Source of the DNA: Mycobacterium sp. OTB74
GTDB taxonomy: Bacteria; Actinomycetota; Actinomycetes; Mycobacteriales; Mycobacteriaceae
Reading direction: 5' to 3'
Assembly: GCF_029892685.1 (NCBI RefSeq)
Contig: NZ_JARXVD010000001.1
Coordinates: 310,001 to 374,000, forward strand
Length of the DNA stretch: 64,000 nucleotides
Position numbers and translations under genes: made by a program. The notes beneath the pieces are model-generated. The model was not told where the DNA came from. It did not search any database and was given only the letters and a program-made list of their open reading frames with translations. Of this stretch, positions 1-9,522 are shown piece by piece. Position 1 is the stretch's first letter, and every line of letters starts with the position of its first letter.

Positions 1-494
1 GACTCGATGCCGCACCCGGCATCCTGGTGCCACAGTTGGCCGGCTACACCGCCAAGGTGCAGGCCCAAGTGACTTCATCCACCCAGTGGCAGGAACTGGT
101 GGATACGGTCGCCGCCGGCCCGCCGCTGTATTCGCCGTTCAAGTTGCTCGACCCGTTGATCAACGTGGGCGAGATGTTCATCCACAACGAGGATGTCCGC
201 CGGGCGCAGTCGAACTGGGAACCGAGGGTTCTCGACGACGAAACGGTGTCTGCACTCGCCCGACAGGTGTCGAACATGGCGAGGATGACGATGAGGAAGC
301 CACCGGCGCAGGTGGTGCTGGCTACGACCTCGGGAAAGATGTTGGCCACGGTCGGGCACGGCACGCCGGTGACAGTTTCGGGTGACCCCGGGGAACTACT
401 GCTGTTCGCTGCTGGGCGTGAACCGGCACGAGTCAGCTTCACCGGTGATGACGGGGCCGTCAACGACGTGCTTCGCAGCCACCGGGGAATCTGA
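1..494 (+). CDS. TIGR03085-family metal-binding protein, 5' truncated by the window edge
   Basis: This is the C-terminal part of a protein whose start lies before the window; the frame is open from the first bases. The visible 155 residues contain a helical segment followed by a C-terminal alpha/beta segment (VVLATTSGKMLATVG, then GDPGELLLFAAGRE). This resembles actinobacterial TIGR03085 proteins, a DinB / maleylpyruvate-isomerase-like fold with an SCP2-like tail. In that family the N-terminal bundle carries the metal ligands; most of it is missing here. The enzymatic role of the family is not established. The family call is recognition from memory of the tail sequence. Confidence 0.65.
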   Translation, partial: LDAAPGILVPQLAGYTAKVQAQVTSSTQWQELVDTVAAGPPLYSPFKLLDPLINVGEMFIHNEDVRRAQSNWEPRVLDDETVSALARQVSNMARMTMRKPPAQVVLATTSGKMLATVGHGTPVTVSGDPGELLLFAAGREPARVSFTGDDGAVNDVLRSHRGI

Positions 495-520
495 CGCCGG
501 GGAATCTGACAGGGTCTGCG

Positions 521-853
521 TCAGAAGTTGTTGCAGGTGTAGGTCACCTGGGTGATCAGCCCGCTGTACTGCGCTGCCAGCGGGCTGGCCTCGGCCTGCT
601 GGATCATCTGCCGGCGGGCCTCGGGCCCGGCGGCGATCAGCTGGCGCAGCCAGGCGGTGGCGAACGCATTGGCCTGGAATGCGTTAGCGGCGGCCGGGTC
701 CTGGGCGTTCAGTGCGCCCATCACCTGGGGGTAAGTACAGGTCGAGTTGACGATCGCGTTCACGTCGGGCACTGCCGACGCGAGTCCGCCGCTAGCCATC
801 AACGCCACCAGCGCTCCGCTGGCGCCGACGATCATCCGGGCTGCCAAGGCCAT
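521..853 (-). CDS. Hemophore-related secreted protein (MHB family)
   Basis: Predicted exported protein of 110 residues with an N-terminal signal peptide (hydrophobic core about residues 5-25, cleavage near ASA). The mature part is small and helical with two cysteines, one in NSTCTYPQVMGAL and one near the end in TYTCNNF. That pattern fits the mycobacterial haem-binding hemophore family (Rv0203-like), whose members are proposed to bind haem outside the membrane. A haem-ligating role is inferred from family resemblance. It is a single gene, facing away from the gene at 1070. Confidence 0.75.
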   Translation of the reverse strand: MALAARMIVGASGALVALMASGGLASAVPDVNAIVNSTCTYPQVMGALNAQDPAAANAFQANAFATAWLRQLIAAGPEARRQMIQQAEASPLAAQYSGLITQVTYTCNNF

Positions 854-1069
854 ATGCGGTTCCTCTCAAGAGCTGCACCATGCGAACGCTGCACCATGCG
901 AACTAAGTCTGTTGGGTCAACGGTATCAGTCGATACGAAGTACTGGCCGTCGACAGGTCTGCCTTGCGCCCTGTCGACGTACAGACAATTCGCAGTAACA
1001 GATCAGCTTTCGCGATGTCAGCCGGCGGTACCGTGGCGGCCAAGACTGGTGAGAGTTGAGGAGCTGGAC

Positions 1070-1543
1070 ATGGACGTCGACACCGTCGACCGGCAGTACG
1101 CCGCGCTGCAGCAACAGGCTCAGCAGACTGCGTCGCTGATCCAGGCGTTGGCCAGCAAACTATCTGCAGCCGCCGCGGCGGGGGATGTCAACGCGCGAGA
1201 GTGGCAGCTGGACCTCAGGGAGATCGCATTAGCGGTCCGCGACGAGGAGGGCGCCACCGGGGCGGTGTTCCAAGCCATTCACGCGCTGGTCGACAACCAT
1301 GTCCAGGCTGCGCCCGAACCCCAGTACCAGCAACCGGCGTATCAGCCGCCGGCTCCTCAGTATCAGCAGCCGGCCTACGCCCAGCCGCAGTACCAACCGC
1401 AGTACGAGCCCCAGTACCAGGCTCAACCGGCCGGCGGCACGCTGCAACGATTCCTGGGCGGCAACTTCGGTCAGGCGATCGTGCGGGGCGCCGGCTTCGG
1501 TATCGGCGACGACATCGTCAACAGCATCTTCGACAGGCTCTGA
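1070..1543 (+). CDS. Uncharacterised protein with a Q/P/Y-rich linker
   Basis: A 157-residue protein in three parts: an N-terminal helical region rich in Q and A (residues 1-80), a low-complexity linker built from repeats such as PQYQQPAYQPP (about 82-120), and a conserved-looking glycine-rich tail (LQRFLGGNFGQAIVRGAGFG) ending in IVNSIFDRL. The start was placed at ATG 1070 because GAGGAG lies just upstream. The open frame extends further upstream, but its composition there is poor. No domain is recognised with certainty. The linker and absence of a signal peptide suggest a cytosolic or membrane-associated scaffold; no function is assigned. Confidence 0.7.
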   Translation: MDVDTVDRQYAALQQQAQQTASLIQALASKLSAAAAAGDVNAREWQLDLREIALAVRDEEGATGAVFQAIHALVDNHVQAAPEPQYQQPAYQPPAPQYQQPAYAQPQYQPQYEPQYQAQPAGGTLQRFLGGNFGQAIVRGAGFGIGDDIVNSIFDRL

Positions 1544-1596
1544 ACCGCCGGAAGCGTGTTCGGGCGTCGTTGGTTGGCCGCCGGCTGCCCGGCAGT

Positions 1597-2796
1597 TCAG
1601 CTGCGACGGGCCTGCCGGAACGGGATGTCACGGTCGATCTCTGGTTCCTTCGCTAGCCCCAGCACTCGCTCGCCGATGATGTTGCGCTGAATCTGGTCGG
1701 TTCCACCGCCGATCGAGGTGAAGAAGGCGTTGAGCGTCAGGAAGTTGATGTCATCGGCCTCGGGGTTGTCGGGTCCGGCCAGCAGTGCCTGCGCACCGAT
1801 GATCTCGGTCTTCAGCCGAGCTTCGGAGTGCAGGATGCCCGACATGGCCAGCTTGCCGAGCGACATGATCGAACTCGACGTGCCTTGGGCAGTAGCCGCT
1901 TTCGCGCGGGCGTTGTTGAGCCTGTTGAGCTCGCGCAGGGCCAGCACCGTGGCCAGCGATTGCCGGATGGCTGGGTCGTCCAGCCTCCCGTGCTCGCGGG
2001 CGAGTTCGATCAGACTGTCGGCCTTCGACTTATTGCGTGAGGACCGTCCACCGTCGCCCATGATGGACCGCTCGTACGCCAGCGCCGTTTGCAACACCCG
2101 CCAACCGTTGCCCTCGCCGCCGATCAGATTGGCGTTCGGCACCTCGGCATCGGTGATGAACACCTCGTTGAAGTGCGATTCGCCGGTGATCTGTACCAAC
2201 GGCCGGACCTCGATGCCGGGCTGACGCATCGGGATCAGAAAGAAGCTGAGCCCCTTGTGTTTTGGCACGTCCCAATCGGTTCGGGCGATCAGCAGTGCGT
2301 ACTCGGAGGTCTGAGCGCCGGACGTCCAGACCTTCTGCCCGTTGACAACCCAGCGATCGCCATCGCGTACCGCGGTCGTCCGCACCGCCGCCAGATCCGA
2401 ACCCGCCCCAGGTTCGCTGTAGAGCAGGCAGGCGCGCGCTCGTTCGGTCAGAAAATCATGCAGCACAGCGGTTTTGAGCTCATCGGTGCCGAACTTCAAT
2501 ACCGTGTTGGCCGGGATGCTGTACTTGTCCTGCCGCGCACCGGGTGCCTTCATCGCAGAGAATTCCTTGGCGATGATGGCGGCCAGATCATTCGGATAGC
2601 CGCGGCCGAACCATTCAGTGGGATACGTCGGGGCCGCGTATCCGGCGTCCACGACCCGCTCCAACCAGGCGATGCGCTCCGGTGAACTCACCCACGGATC
2701 AACGGTTTTCGGTAGTCCGGTCCAGTTATGGGCCAGCCACTCACGGACTTCGGTGCGCAACTGCTCGGCGCTCGGCGTGGTCTCGGGCGTGGTCAC
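1597..2796 (-). CDS. Acyl-CoA dehydrogenase (FadE-type)
   Basis: FAD-dependent acyl-CoA dehydrogenase of 399 residues, the usual family length. The middle domain is clear (ARACLLYSEPGAGSDLA, then WVVNGQKVWTSGAQ), and a helical C-terminal domain with TDQIQRNIIGERVLG follows. It would oxidise an acyl-CoA to the enoyl-CoA. The GTG start at 2796 lies 2 bp after the stop of the upstream acyl-CoA dehydrogenase, with an AAGGAAG ribosome site inside that gene's end, so the two are co-translated. Mycobacteria often form alpha2beta2 heterotetramers from two such adjacent FadE genes; this pairing and the unlike lengths fit that arrangement. The substrate is unknown. Confidence 0.9.
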   Translation of the reverse strand: MTTPETTPSAEQLRTEVREWLAHNWTGLPKTVDPWVSSPERIAWLERVVDAGYAAPTYPTEWFGRGYPNDLAAIIAKEFSAMKAPGARQDKYSIPANTVLKFGTDELKTAVLHDFLTERARACLLYSEPGAGSDLAAVRTTAVRDGDRWVVNGQKVWTSGAQTSEYALLIARTDWDVPKHKGLSFFLIPMRQPGIEVRPLVQITGESHFNEVFITDAEVPNANLIGGEGNGWRVLQTALAYERSIMGDGGRSSRNKSKADSLIELAREHGRLDDPAIRQSLATVLALRELNRLNNARAKAATAQGTSSSIMSLGKLAMSGILHSEARLKTEIIGAQALLAGPDNPEADDINFLTLNAFFTSIGGGTDQIQRNIIGERVLGLAKEPEIDRDIPFRQARRS

Positions 2797-2798
2797 TG

Positions 2799-3893
2799 TC
2801 AGGCTTCCTTTGAGGTCAGGTAACGCTCGCGGTGTGCGGCCGCTCCGCCGAACAATTGCATGGCAGTGCGGGCTCGACGCAGATACAGATGCGCGGGGTG
2901 TTCCCAGGTGAAGGCGATGCCGCCGTGCATCTGTACCGCCTGCATGGCGGCGGTCTGGAATGCCTCGGCACAGGCGAAGCCGGCGAGAGCGACGGCACCA
3001 CTGGCGGTTTCGGGGTTGACGGCCAACTGGTCCGCGGCGTGTTCGGAGGCCGATGTCGCCGATTCGACTTCCAGCAGCAGGTCGGCGGCCATGTGCTTGA
3101 GCGCTTGGAAGCTGCCGATCGGCCGGCCGAACTGGATTCGGGTCTTGAGGTATTCGACGGTGATGTCGAAGATCTGTCGCGCGCCGCCGACTTGCTCGCC
3201 GGCCAGCGCGACCACCGCAAAGTCAAGGGCATGTTGGACGGCCGGCCACCCACCGGTGCCGATGCGCCGGGCCGGAGTGTTCTCGAAGCTGTACGTCGAA
3301 AGCGGCACCGTCGGGTCGAAAACCGTTGCCGCCGTGCGGGTGAAGCCTGCGGCATCCGGGGCGACCTCGAAGACTCCGTAGCCGTCGGGTGTGCAGGCGA
3401 CGACCAGGATCACGTCGGCGACCTGCCCGTGGGTGACGAAGCAGGCCCTGCCGCTGAGCGTCCCGTCGGCTGCAGCGTGCACGTCGATACCGTCGGGAGC
3501 CCAGGTTCCCCGCGGCCCGGTGAATGCGACGGTGCCGATCGATGAGCCGTCGGCCAGGCCCGGCAGCAGCCGCTGTTTGTCCTCCTCGGTACCGGCGGCC
3601 TGGATGAGTGTGACGGCTGCGACGGCACTGGAGATGAACGGTGACGGCAGTAGTGCGGCCCCGATTTCCTGTGCGACGGCTTCCATTTCGAGCGGGCCGA
3701 GGCCCGCGCCGCCGAGGTCGGCCTCGACAAGCATGCCTGCGACGCCTTGTTCGGCGAGTTGTCGCCAGAGCGCGGGATCGAAGTCGTCGGCGCTGTCCAT
3801 TACTCGTCGGACGTCCTGCTCGGTGCATCCTGCCTGCAGTAGCTCGCGGACCGCCGTTCGGAGCTCGGTTCGTTCCGCAGCGCTGATCGCCAT
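2799..3893 (-). CDS. Acyl-CoA dehydrogenase, partner subunit
   Basis: Acyl-CoA dehydrogenase-fold protein of 364 residues. It has the C-terminal motif MHGGIAFTWEHPAHLYLRR and the segment IQFGRPIGSFQALKHM, which resemble the shorter partner subunits of mycobacterial FadE heterodimers such as FadE27/FadE29. The N-terminal half is more divergent than in the downstream gene. ATG 3893 was chosen over an upstream start because the sequence before it does not look conserved. It is the first gene of a two-gene operon and is divergent from mbtK, with an IdeR-like box between them. It could therefore respond to iron, but a link to mycobactin tailoring is only inference. Confidence 0.85.
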   Translation of the reverse strand: MAISAAERTELRTAVRELLQAGCTEQDVRRVMDSADDFDPALWRQLAEQGVAGMLVEADLGGAGLGPLEMEAVAQEIGAALLPSPFISSAVAAVTLIQAAGTEEDKQRLLPGLADGSSIGTVAFTGPRGTWAPDGIDVHAAADGTLSGRACFVTHGQVADVILVVACTPDGYGVFEVAPDAAGFTRTAATVFDPTVPLSTYSFENTPARRIGTGGWPAVQHALDFAVVALAGEQVGGARQIFDITVEYLKTRIQFGRPIGSFQALKHMAADLLLEVESATSASEHAADQLAVNPETASGAVALAGFACAEAFQTAAMQAVQMHGGIAFTWEHPAHLYLRRARTAMQLFGGAAAHRERYLTSKEA

Positions 3894-3974
3894 GCTGGAC
3901 CGCCTAGTCGCTCGAAGGTGTATTTCTGGCGATTCTGGCACTCGGCGGTGGCCGGTTACCGAGGCGGTCTATAG

Positions 3975-3993
3975 ATAGGCAAAGCTATCCTAA
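3975..3993. promoter_or_regulatory. Candidate IdeR (iron repressor) box
   Basis: The 19-mer ATAGGCAAAGCTATCCTAA matches the mycobacterial IdeR consensus TTAGGTTAGSCTAACCTAA at about 14 of 19 positions and keeps the two half-site cores (AGG...CCT). It lies 12 bp before the mbtK start, where a bound repressor would block transcription, and in the divergent interval with the acyl-CoA dehydrogenase pair. mbtK homologues are known to be iron-repressed, which supports the call. Confidence 0.65.
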
Positions 3994-4004
3994 CTATCTG
4001 CGCT

Positions 4005-4628
4005 ATGGTTACTCCTGAAATGACCGAGATTGATCAGGCACCGGTGTTGCCGCGCGAGTTGACGGAGCTGTCGGCGCAGGTACGCGCCGTGGGCGAGCCG
4101 CCGACGCCACGGCTGAGCGAACCGTACGGCCTTCGCCGCGCCGACCCTGAGCGAGATGCCGCGCTGCTGTCCGAGTGGATGAACCGCCCACATCTGGCGC
4201 AGGCGTGGGAATGTGACTGGCCCACCGAGCGGTGGCAACGGCATCTTCGGGCACAGATCGAGGGCACCTACTCCCGGCCGTTCATCGTGACCCTGGACGG
4301 GCAGGACTTCGGGTACATCGAACTATATTGGGCAGCGAAAGATTCGATAGCCACTCGGTACGACGCCGATCCGTACGACGTCGGATTGCACGCCGCCATC
4401 GTCGACACCGAACACCTCAACCGTGGCACCGCACCGGCAGTGCTGGCACAGTTGATGGTCAGTCTCTTCAGCGCCGAGTCGCTGTGCCGGCGCATCATGA
4501 TCGACCCCGACCACCGCAATGTGCAGGCCCGCCGCGCCGCTGAGCGGTCGGGCTTTGTATTCCTGGGCGAGCACGACATGGCGAACCGACGCATGGCGCT
4601 GTACGCCTTCCTCCGTCCGGATGTCTGA
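4005..4628 (+). CDS. mbtK: Lysine N-acyltransferase MbtK (mycobactin biosynthesis)
   Basis: GNAT-fold enzyme of 207 residues that in mycobacteria moves a long acyl chain to the epsilon-amino group of the (hydroxy)lysine of mycobactin. The sequence matches MbtK/Rv1347c closely in the blocks YIELYWAAKD, YDADPYDVGLHAAI, CRRIMIDPDHRN and FLGEHDMANRRMALYA. The length equals the family norm of about 210. The box just upstream fits the known iron control of siderophore genes. The rest of the mycobactin cluster is not in this window, as expected for the separate mbt-2 locus. The neighbouring divergent acyl-CoA dehydrogenases are not clearly mbtN. Confidence 0.92.
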   Translation: MVTPEMTEIDQAPVLPRELTELSAQVRAVGEPPTPRLSEPYGLRRADPERDAALLSEWMNRPHLAQAWECDWPTERWQRHLRAQIEGTYSRPFIVTLDGQDFGYIELYWAAKDSIATRYDADPYDVGLHAAIVDTEHLNRGTAPAVLAQLMVSLFSAESLCRRIMIDPDHRNVQARRAAERSGFVFLGEHDMANRRMALYAFLRPDV

Positions 4629-4636
4629 TCTGACGG

Positions 4637-5701
4637 TCAGGTGAAGCGGCCCAGCGTGGTACCGCCATCGCGGTCGCCGCCGTCGACCGAAATCAGTGCG
4701 GGTACGCGCTCACAGGTAACTGTTCCGTACTCCGAGGTGATCTCGTCGACGATGTCGAATGCCGCGGCGATGTTGGCCGGGGTATCGACCACGATGGTCG
4801 TCACCGGAACCTGCCTTCCGACTTGGAAGAGCTTGTCGCCGTGGGGTTCTCGGCCGTCGCGGAAACCCCAGATGGCGCGCAGCACGGTGACGCCGCGGCT
4901 CCGCGGGATGGCGTGAAGGCGCCGGACGATCTCGCGGTGTACGGGTTTGCCGTCGTGCAGTGTGTCCTCGGTCGTGTGGATCATCAGTTTCTGCCACAGC
5001 GCCGCGCCGTCTTCGTCGTGCGTAGGAACTGCTCCGGGGCGGGTCAGCAGCCTGCCACCGAGCTTGCACAACTCGACCCGCTCGACCGTCACCAGCGCGC
5101 CGGGCAGCAAGTCTGTCAGTTGTGGCAGCACCGCGCTCGCCCGCTGGTGATCACCGACCGCGATGATCATCACCGGGACCTCGATGTTGCGGCTGAAGAA
5201 CCGGGCCCTTTCCCGCCGGCCGCCGACGGTGCCGTCAACGCCGAGATAGGCTGCTGCACAGGAAAATCCACTGTCGTGCAGCAAGTCGCACACGGCGATG
5301 TGGGCGGGCCTTCCATCGAGCCGGAGTTGCCGGGCCAGGTATATGCTGAGCTTGGCCGTCTCCGGAACTGTTGCCGCGGTGGCCAATTGGGCGCGTTCGA
5401 GGGTTATCAGCCCGTGCGAGGTCAGGGCGGCGGCCCGTTGTGCCAGCCCCGCGATCTTCTCGGCCTCATCCACCGCGGCAACAGCCACCGGCAGATCCTC
5501 CGACTGGCTGAGCGATTGGTCGGTGCGAAGTCGGTGCCGCGGACCGAAACCGGCGATCCCGCGTAACACCACACTGGTGGCCACTTGCTCCGCAGCGTAT
5601 AGGTCGAGCAGTTCGTCCGCCACGAAGCGGCCGTCTCGCTGCTGACGCTCACCGAAATACGTTGTCAGTTTGAGGTAGTCCTTGACATGGTTATCGGGCA
5701 C
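4637..5701 (-). CDS. Tandem DUF190 protein
   Basis: A 354-residue protein with two copies of the small ferredoxin-like DUF190 fold. The first is at about residues 5-105 (LKLTTYFGERQQRDGRF, VLRGIAGFGPRHRLRTDQ) and the second at about 220-330 (LMIHTTEDTLHDGKPVH, VLRAIWGFRD). DUF190 genes sit beside crcB in many bacteria, so a role in fluoride resistance is likely, but the mechanism is unknown. Its start overlaps the end of the upstream crcB by 11 bp, so the three genes form one operon. The same order is found in M. tuberculosis (Rv3069-Rv3071). Confidence 0.88.
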   Translation of the reverse strand: MPDNHVKDYLKLTTYFGERQQRDGRFVADELLDLYAAEQVATSVVLRGIAGFGPRHRLRTDQSLSQSEDLPVAVAAVDEAEKIAGLAQRAAALTSHGLITLERAQLATAATVPETAKLSIYLARQLRLDGRPAHIAVCDLLHDSGFSCAAAYLGVDGTVGGRRERARFFSRNIEVPVMIIAVGDHQRASAVLPQLTDLLPGALVTVERVELCKLGGRLLTRPGAVPTHDEDGAALWQKLMIHTTEDTLHDGKPVHREIVRRLHAIPRSRGVTVLRAIWGFRDGREPHGDKLFQVGRQVPVTTIVVDTPANIAAAFDIVDEITSEYGTVTCERVPALISVDGGDRDGGTTLGRFT

Positions 5702-6062
5702 AGGCCGCTCCCATCCACAGCCCCAGGGCCGCGGCGGCCAGACCCAGCGCCACGCTCACTGCGAGGTTCGCGAATGCGAACAAGACCTGCCGCTCCTCGC
5801 CCAAGCGCTGGGTTTCCAGCATCCATGTCGAGAACGTCGTGTATGCACCGACGAACGCCGTGCCGGCCAACAGGGCGGCGGTCGGATTCAGCGCCAGCCC
5901 GCCGAGGAAACCGAGAAGCCAAGCACCACTGATGTTTACCGCCATGGTCCCGAAGGGGAAGGCGCTGCCGGCATGCTTGGCCACCGTGCGGTCGACCAGG
6001 AATCGCAGCACCGAACCGACACCACCGATGACGGCAACACCCAACCAGTTCACTGCCGTCAT
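5691..6062 (-). CDS. crcB: Fluoride channel subunit CrcB/Fluc
   Basis: A 123-residue membrane protein with four predicted helices and the CrcB signatures [30 protein letters not shown] and [13 protein letters not shown]. Fluc proteins export fluoride as dual-topology dimers. With two adjacent, non-identical crcB genes the channel is expected to be a heterodimer with fixed, opposite orientations. Its start overlaps the stop of the upstream crcB by 4 bp. No fluoride riboswitch was recognised before the operon. Confidence 0.92.
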   Translation of the reverse strand: MTAVNWLGVAVIGGVGSVLRFLVDRTVAKHAGSAFPFGTMAVNISGAWLLGFLGGLALNPTAALLAGTAFVGAYTTFSTWMLETQRLGEERQVLFAFANLAVSVALGLAAAALGLWMGAACAR

Positions 6063-6457
6063 GCGCGTACCCGCACCCGGCGCACCAGCACCGTTGCCAG
6101 ATACATCGCCGCCAGACCGGCGGCGATGCTGGCCAACGTGTATCCGGCGGCCAGTCCGTATGCGCCGTGCTGCAGCATCCTGACGGTCTCAACGTGCATG
6201 GTGCTGAACGTGGTCAGACCCCCGCAGATGCCGGTACCCAGGAACGGTCGGCGGTAGCTCGACACCGGAAGCCGCTCAAGCAGCCGGGTGTTGAAGTAGC
6301 CCAGCATGAATGCGCCGACGATGTTGACGGTAAACGTAGGCCAGGGCCATTGCTGCGGATGAGGCGCGGCGAGTACAGCCAGCAGGGCACGCGCTACGGT
6401 GCCGATGGCACCTCCGGCGAACACGGCGGCCAATTCGCGGTTGTCGTGGCCGAACAT
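6059..6457 (-). CDS. crcB: Fluoride channel subunit CrcB/Fluc
   Basis: First gene of the fluoride operon, 132 residues, four predicted transmembrane helices. Signatures: [30 protein letters not shown] with the pore-lining Asn, and [12 protein letters not shown], the conserved central sodium-binding region. It should pair with the next gene product to form the heterodimeric fluoride exporter in the plasma membrane. It is divergent from pgm; the 70-bp interval between them must hold both promoters. Confidence 0.92.
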   Translation of the reverse strand: MFGHDNRELAAVFAGGAIGTVARALLAVLAAPHPQQWPWPTFTVNIVGAFMLGYFNTRLLERLPVSSYRRPFLGTGICGGLTTFSTMHVETVRMLQHGAYGLAAGYTLASIAAGLAAMYLATVLVRRVRVRA

Positions 6458-6527
6458 GAGGCAAAACTATCGTGTCCGGTTTTCGACACACCGGCACCCG
6501 GCCGCAATCGGTAGCACAATCGACGCC

Positions 6528-8189
6528 ATGGCGCCCAACCCCCGAGCCGGACAACCCGCGCAACCTTCGGACCTCATCGACGTCGCGCAGGTGGTCACCG
6601 CGTATTACACGGTGGTACCGGATCCCGACAACGTCGACCAGCAAGTGGTGTTCGGCACGTCGGGCCATCGCGGGTCCAGCCTCGATGCGGCGTTCAACGA
6701 AGCGCACATCCTGGCCACCACCCAGGCCATTGCCGAATACCGTGCAGGGCAGGGCACCACGGGGCCGCTGTTCATCGGTCGCGATACCCACGCCTTGTCG
6801 GAGCCGGCCTGGGTATCGGCGCTGGAGGTGCTGGCCGCCAACGACGTGGTGGTGATGATCGATGCCGCCGATCGTTACACCCCGACACCCGCGGTCAGCC
6901 ACGCCATCCTGACGTTCAATCAGGGCCGGGGCAGCGGTGGTCCGTCCTCCTCGCGTGCGGGTGATCTGGCTGATGGCATCGTGGTCACCCCGTCGCACAA
7001 CCCGCCGCGGGACGGTGGCTTCAAATACAACCCACCCAATGGCGGCCCGGCCGACACCGACGCCACCGGCGCAATTGCCAAGCGTGCCAACGAGATTCTG
7101 CGTGGCGGTTTGCAGGCCGTGAAGCGGATGCCGTTGGCGCGGGCGCTGGGTACCACGCAGCGCCACGACTATCTCAATGCCTACATCGATGACCTGCCGA
7201 ATGTTGTTGACCTGCACGCTATTCAGGCCGAAGGAGTGCGCATCGGCGCCGATCCGCTCGGTGGGGCCAGCGTCGACTATTGGGGCGCCATCGCCGAGCG
7301 GTACAAGCTGAATCTGACTGTGGTGAACCCGCTGGTCGATGCCACGTGGCGGTTCATGACCCTGGACACCGACGGCAAAATCCGGATGGACTGCAGCTCA
7401 CCGAACGCGATGGCATCGCTCATCGCCAATCGCGAGCGCTACCAGATCGCCACCGGCAACGATGCCGACTCCGACCGGCACGGCATCGTCACCCCGGACG
7501 GTGGGCTGATGAACCCCAACCACTACCTGGCAGTGGCTATCGACTACCTGTACACCCATCGGCCGTCCTGGCCTGGGGAGACAGCGGTCGGCAAAACCGC
7601 GGTCAGCAGCTCGATCATCGACCGCGTCGTGGCGGGGTTGGGCCGCGAGCTCGTCGAGGTGCCGGTCGGATTCAAGTGGTTCGTCGACGGATTGGTCAGT
7701 GGCTCAATCGGGTTCGGTGGCGAGGAAAGCGCCGGGGCTTCATTCCTGCGGACCGACGGCACCACCTGGACCACCGACAAGGACGGAATCATCCTGGCCT
7801 TGCTGGCTTCGGAGATCCTGGCCGTCACCGGTTCCACGCCCTCGCAGCGGTACGCCGAGCTGGCAGAAAAATACGGTGCCCCGACGTATGCGCGCATCGA
7901 TGCCCCGGCCACCCGGGAGCAGAAGGCGCGGCTGGCGAAGCTGTCCGCTGATCAGGTCACCGCGACTGAACTGGCGGGGGAGCCCATCACGGCAAAGCTC
8001 ACCACGGCACCCGGTAACAACGCACCACTCGGCGGGCTGAAGGTGACGACCGCCAACGCGTGGTTCGCGGCGCGCCCGTCGGGCACTGAAGACGTCTACA
8101 AAATTTATGCCGAGTCGTTCAACGGTCCCGAGCACCTGGCACAGGTGCAGGAAGCTGCTCGTGAGGTGGTGAATACAGTGATCGCGTGA
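6528..8189 (+). CDS. pgm: Phosphoglucomutase (alpha-D-glucose-specific)
   Basis: Converts glucose-1-phosphate and glucose-6-phosphate, linking glycolysis to glycogen, trehalose and cell-wall sugar synthesis. The encoded 553 residues match the PgmA family (about 550). The four site loops are visible: phosphoserine loop [14 protein letters not shown], metal loop [11 protein letters not shown], sugar loop [13 protein letters not shown] and phosphate loop [18 protein letters not shown] 6528 was chosen because the homologous sequence begins there ([13 protein letters not shown]). The stop overlaps the next gene's GTG start, and the context matches Rv3068c. Confidence 0.95.
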   Translation: MAPNPRAGQPAQPSDLIDVAQVVTAYYTVVPDPDNVDQQVVFGTSGHRGSSLDAAFNEAHILATTQAIAEYRAGQGTTGPLFIGRDTHALSEPAWVSALEVLAANDVVVMIDAADRYTPTPAVSHAILTFNQGRGSGGPSSSRAGDLADGIVVTPSHNPPRDGGFKYNPPNGGPADTDATGAIAKRANEILRGGLQAVKRMPLARALGTTQRHDYLNAYIDDLPNVVDLHAIQAEGVRIGADPLGGASVDYWGAIAERYKLNLTVVNPLVDATWRFMTLDTDGKIRMDCSSPNAMASLIANRERYQIATGNDADSDRHGIVTPDGGLMNPNHYLAVAIDYLYTHRPSWPGETAVGKTAVSSSIIDRVVAGLGRELVEVPVGFKWFVDGLVSGSIGFGGEESAGASFLRTDGTTWTTDKDGIILALLASEILAVTGSTPSQRYAELAEKYGAPTYARIDAPATREQKARLAKLSADQVTATELAGEPITAKLTTAPGNNAPLGGLKVTTANAWFAARPSGTEDVYKIYAESFNGPEHLAQVQEAAREVVNTVIA

Positions 8190-9445
8190 GTGCGATCACA
8201 GAAGACGGTCGTTCGGCCCCCGTTCGGCTTCCCACCGAGATCTGGGTGCTTGCCGGCGCCAACGTCGTCATCGCCCTGGGTTACGGCGTGGTGGCGCCGG
8301 TGCTTCCGCAGTACGCACGCAACTTCGGCGTCAGCATCAGTGCGGCCACGTTCGTCATCACCGCGTTCTCCCTGATGCGACTGATCTTCGCCCCGCCAAG
8401 CGGCATGCTGGTTCAGCGGTTGGGGGAGCGGCGGGTGTATTTGAGCGGCCTGCTGATCGTCGCGTTGTCGACGCTGGCCTGCACCTTCTCCGAGAGCTAT
8501 TGGCAACTGCTGGTGTTCCGCTCGCTCGGCGGCGCCGGTTCGGCGATGTTCACGGTGTCCTCACTGGGCTTGATGATCCGGATCTCACCGCCCGATGCCC
8601 GTGGCCGGGTGTCCGGGTTGTTCTCCAGTGCCTTTCTGATCGGCGGTGTCGGCGGGCCGGTGCTGGGCAGCGTCACCGCCGGCTTCGGATTGGCGGTGCC
8701 TTTCGCTATCTACGGGGCGGCCCTGCTGGTCGCTGCGGGCGTGGTCCTGGTGAGCCTGCGAAATTCGGCACTGGCCGCGCCCGAAGAGGCGACCGGGCCG
8801 GTGGTATCGGTGCGCACCGCACTGCGCAACCGGGCATACCAGGCCGCGCTGTTCTCGAACTTCGCATCGGGCTGGGCAGCCCTGGGCGTGCGGGTGGCTC
8901 TGGTGCCGTTGTTCCTGGTCGACGTGCTGCACCGCGGCATCGGGATGGCGGGCCTGGTGCTGGCGACCTTTGCGGTGGGCAACGTGTGTGCGGTGATCCC
9001 TAGCGGGCACCTGTCCGACCGGGTCGGCCGGCGCATGCTGCTGATCGTCGGCCTGACGGTTTCGGCGGTCACTACGGTGCTCTTGGGGTTGACCACCTCG
9101 TTGCCGCTGTTCTTGGTCGTCGCCTTCGTCACCGGCGTGGCGTCGGGCATCTTCATTTCCCCGCAACAGGCCGCGGTGGCCGACATCATCGGCAACAAGG
9201 CCCGGGGCGGGACCGCGGTGGCAACCTTCCAGATGATGGCTGACCTGGGGGTGATCGTTGGATCGATGGCGTCCGGCCAGATCGCTCAGCATCTGTCGTT
9301 CAGGACCGCCTTCATGGTCAGCGGAGCGATCCTGCTGGTAGCGGCATTGGGCTGGCTGATAGCCCCGGAAACCAGGGTCTCTGAGGATGAGGAGGACACG
9401 CCGATCTGCCCACTCGGCCACGAACCGGTCGAAGGGTCGCTGTAA
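8186..9445 (+). CDS. MFS transporter, probable drug or metabolite exporter
   Basis: A 419-residue major facilitator with about 12 hydrophobic segments and the motif-A type loop [16 protein letters not shown] between TM8 and TM9. The conserved segment after TM5, [13 protein letters not shown], resembles the antiporter motif C of drug:H+ exporters. The GTG start overlaps the pgm stop (GTGA), so it is co-transcribed with pgm. The C-terminal tail beyond the last helix is short and acidic (SEDEEDTP). The substrate cannot be predicted from sequence. Confidence 0.85.
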   Translation: MSAITEDGRSAPVRLPTEIWVLAGANVVIALGYGVVAPVLPQYARNFGVSISAATFVITAFSLMRLIFAPPSGMLVQRLGERRVYLSGLLIVALSTLACTFSESYWQLLVFRSLGGAGSAMFTVSSLGLMIRISPPDARGRVSGLFSSAFLIGGVGGPVLGSVTAGFGLAVPFAIYGAALLVAAGVVLVSLRNSALAAPEEATGPVVSVRTALRNRAYQAALFSNFASGWAALGVRVALVPLFLVDVLHRGIGMAGLVLATFAVGNVCAVIPSGHLSDRVGRRMLLIVGLTVSAVTTVLLGLTTSLPLFLVVAFVTGVASGIFISPQQAAVADIIGNKARGGTAVATFQMMADLGVIVGSMASGQIAQHLSFRTAFMVSGAILLVAALGWLIAPETRVSEDEEDTPICPLGHEPVEGSL

Positions 9446-9522
9446 CCGGCTCTATCCGAGACCGTGACCAGCGATTTTGTTCCTGTGGGGCCATTGGTGT
9501 AGCTTCGACAGGCACCACTTGA

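Noticed and set aside
1229..1447. Arg/Leu-rich minus-strand frame opposite the Q/P/Y-rich linker
   Set aside because: Its composition is what the complement of CAG/CCG repeats gives; it has no start context and no independent features.
2086..2685. Long plus-strand frames antisense to acyl-CoA dehydrogenase genes (also at 36926-38263 and 38251-39507 opposite the aldehyde dehydrogenase and CoA-transferase)
   Set aside because: High-GC coding DNA commonly leaves long open antisense frames. The sense strands have complete catalytic motifs; the antisense products have none.
6458..6527. Fluoride riboswitch before the crcB operon
   Set aside because: The 70-bp interval is too short for the riboswitch plus two divergent promoters, and no matching pseudoknot pattern was recognised.
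9318..9522. Extension of the integrase frame through and beyond the tRNA
   Set aside because: The continuation overlaps the tRNA and the end of the MFS gene on the other strand and has no protein-like features; it is read-through after loss of a stop at the insertion site.
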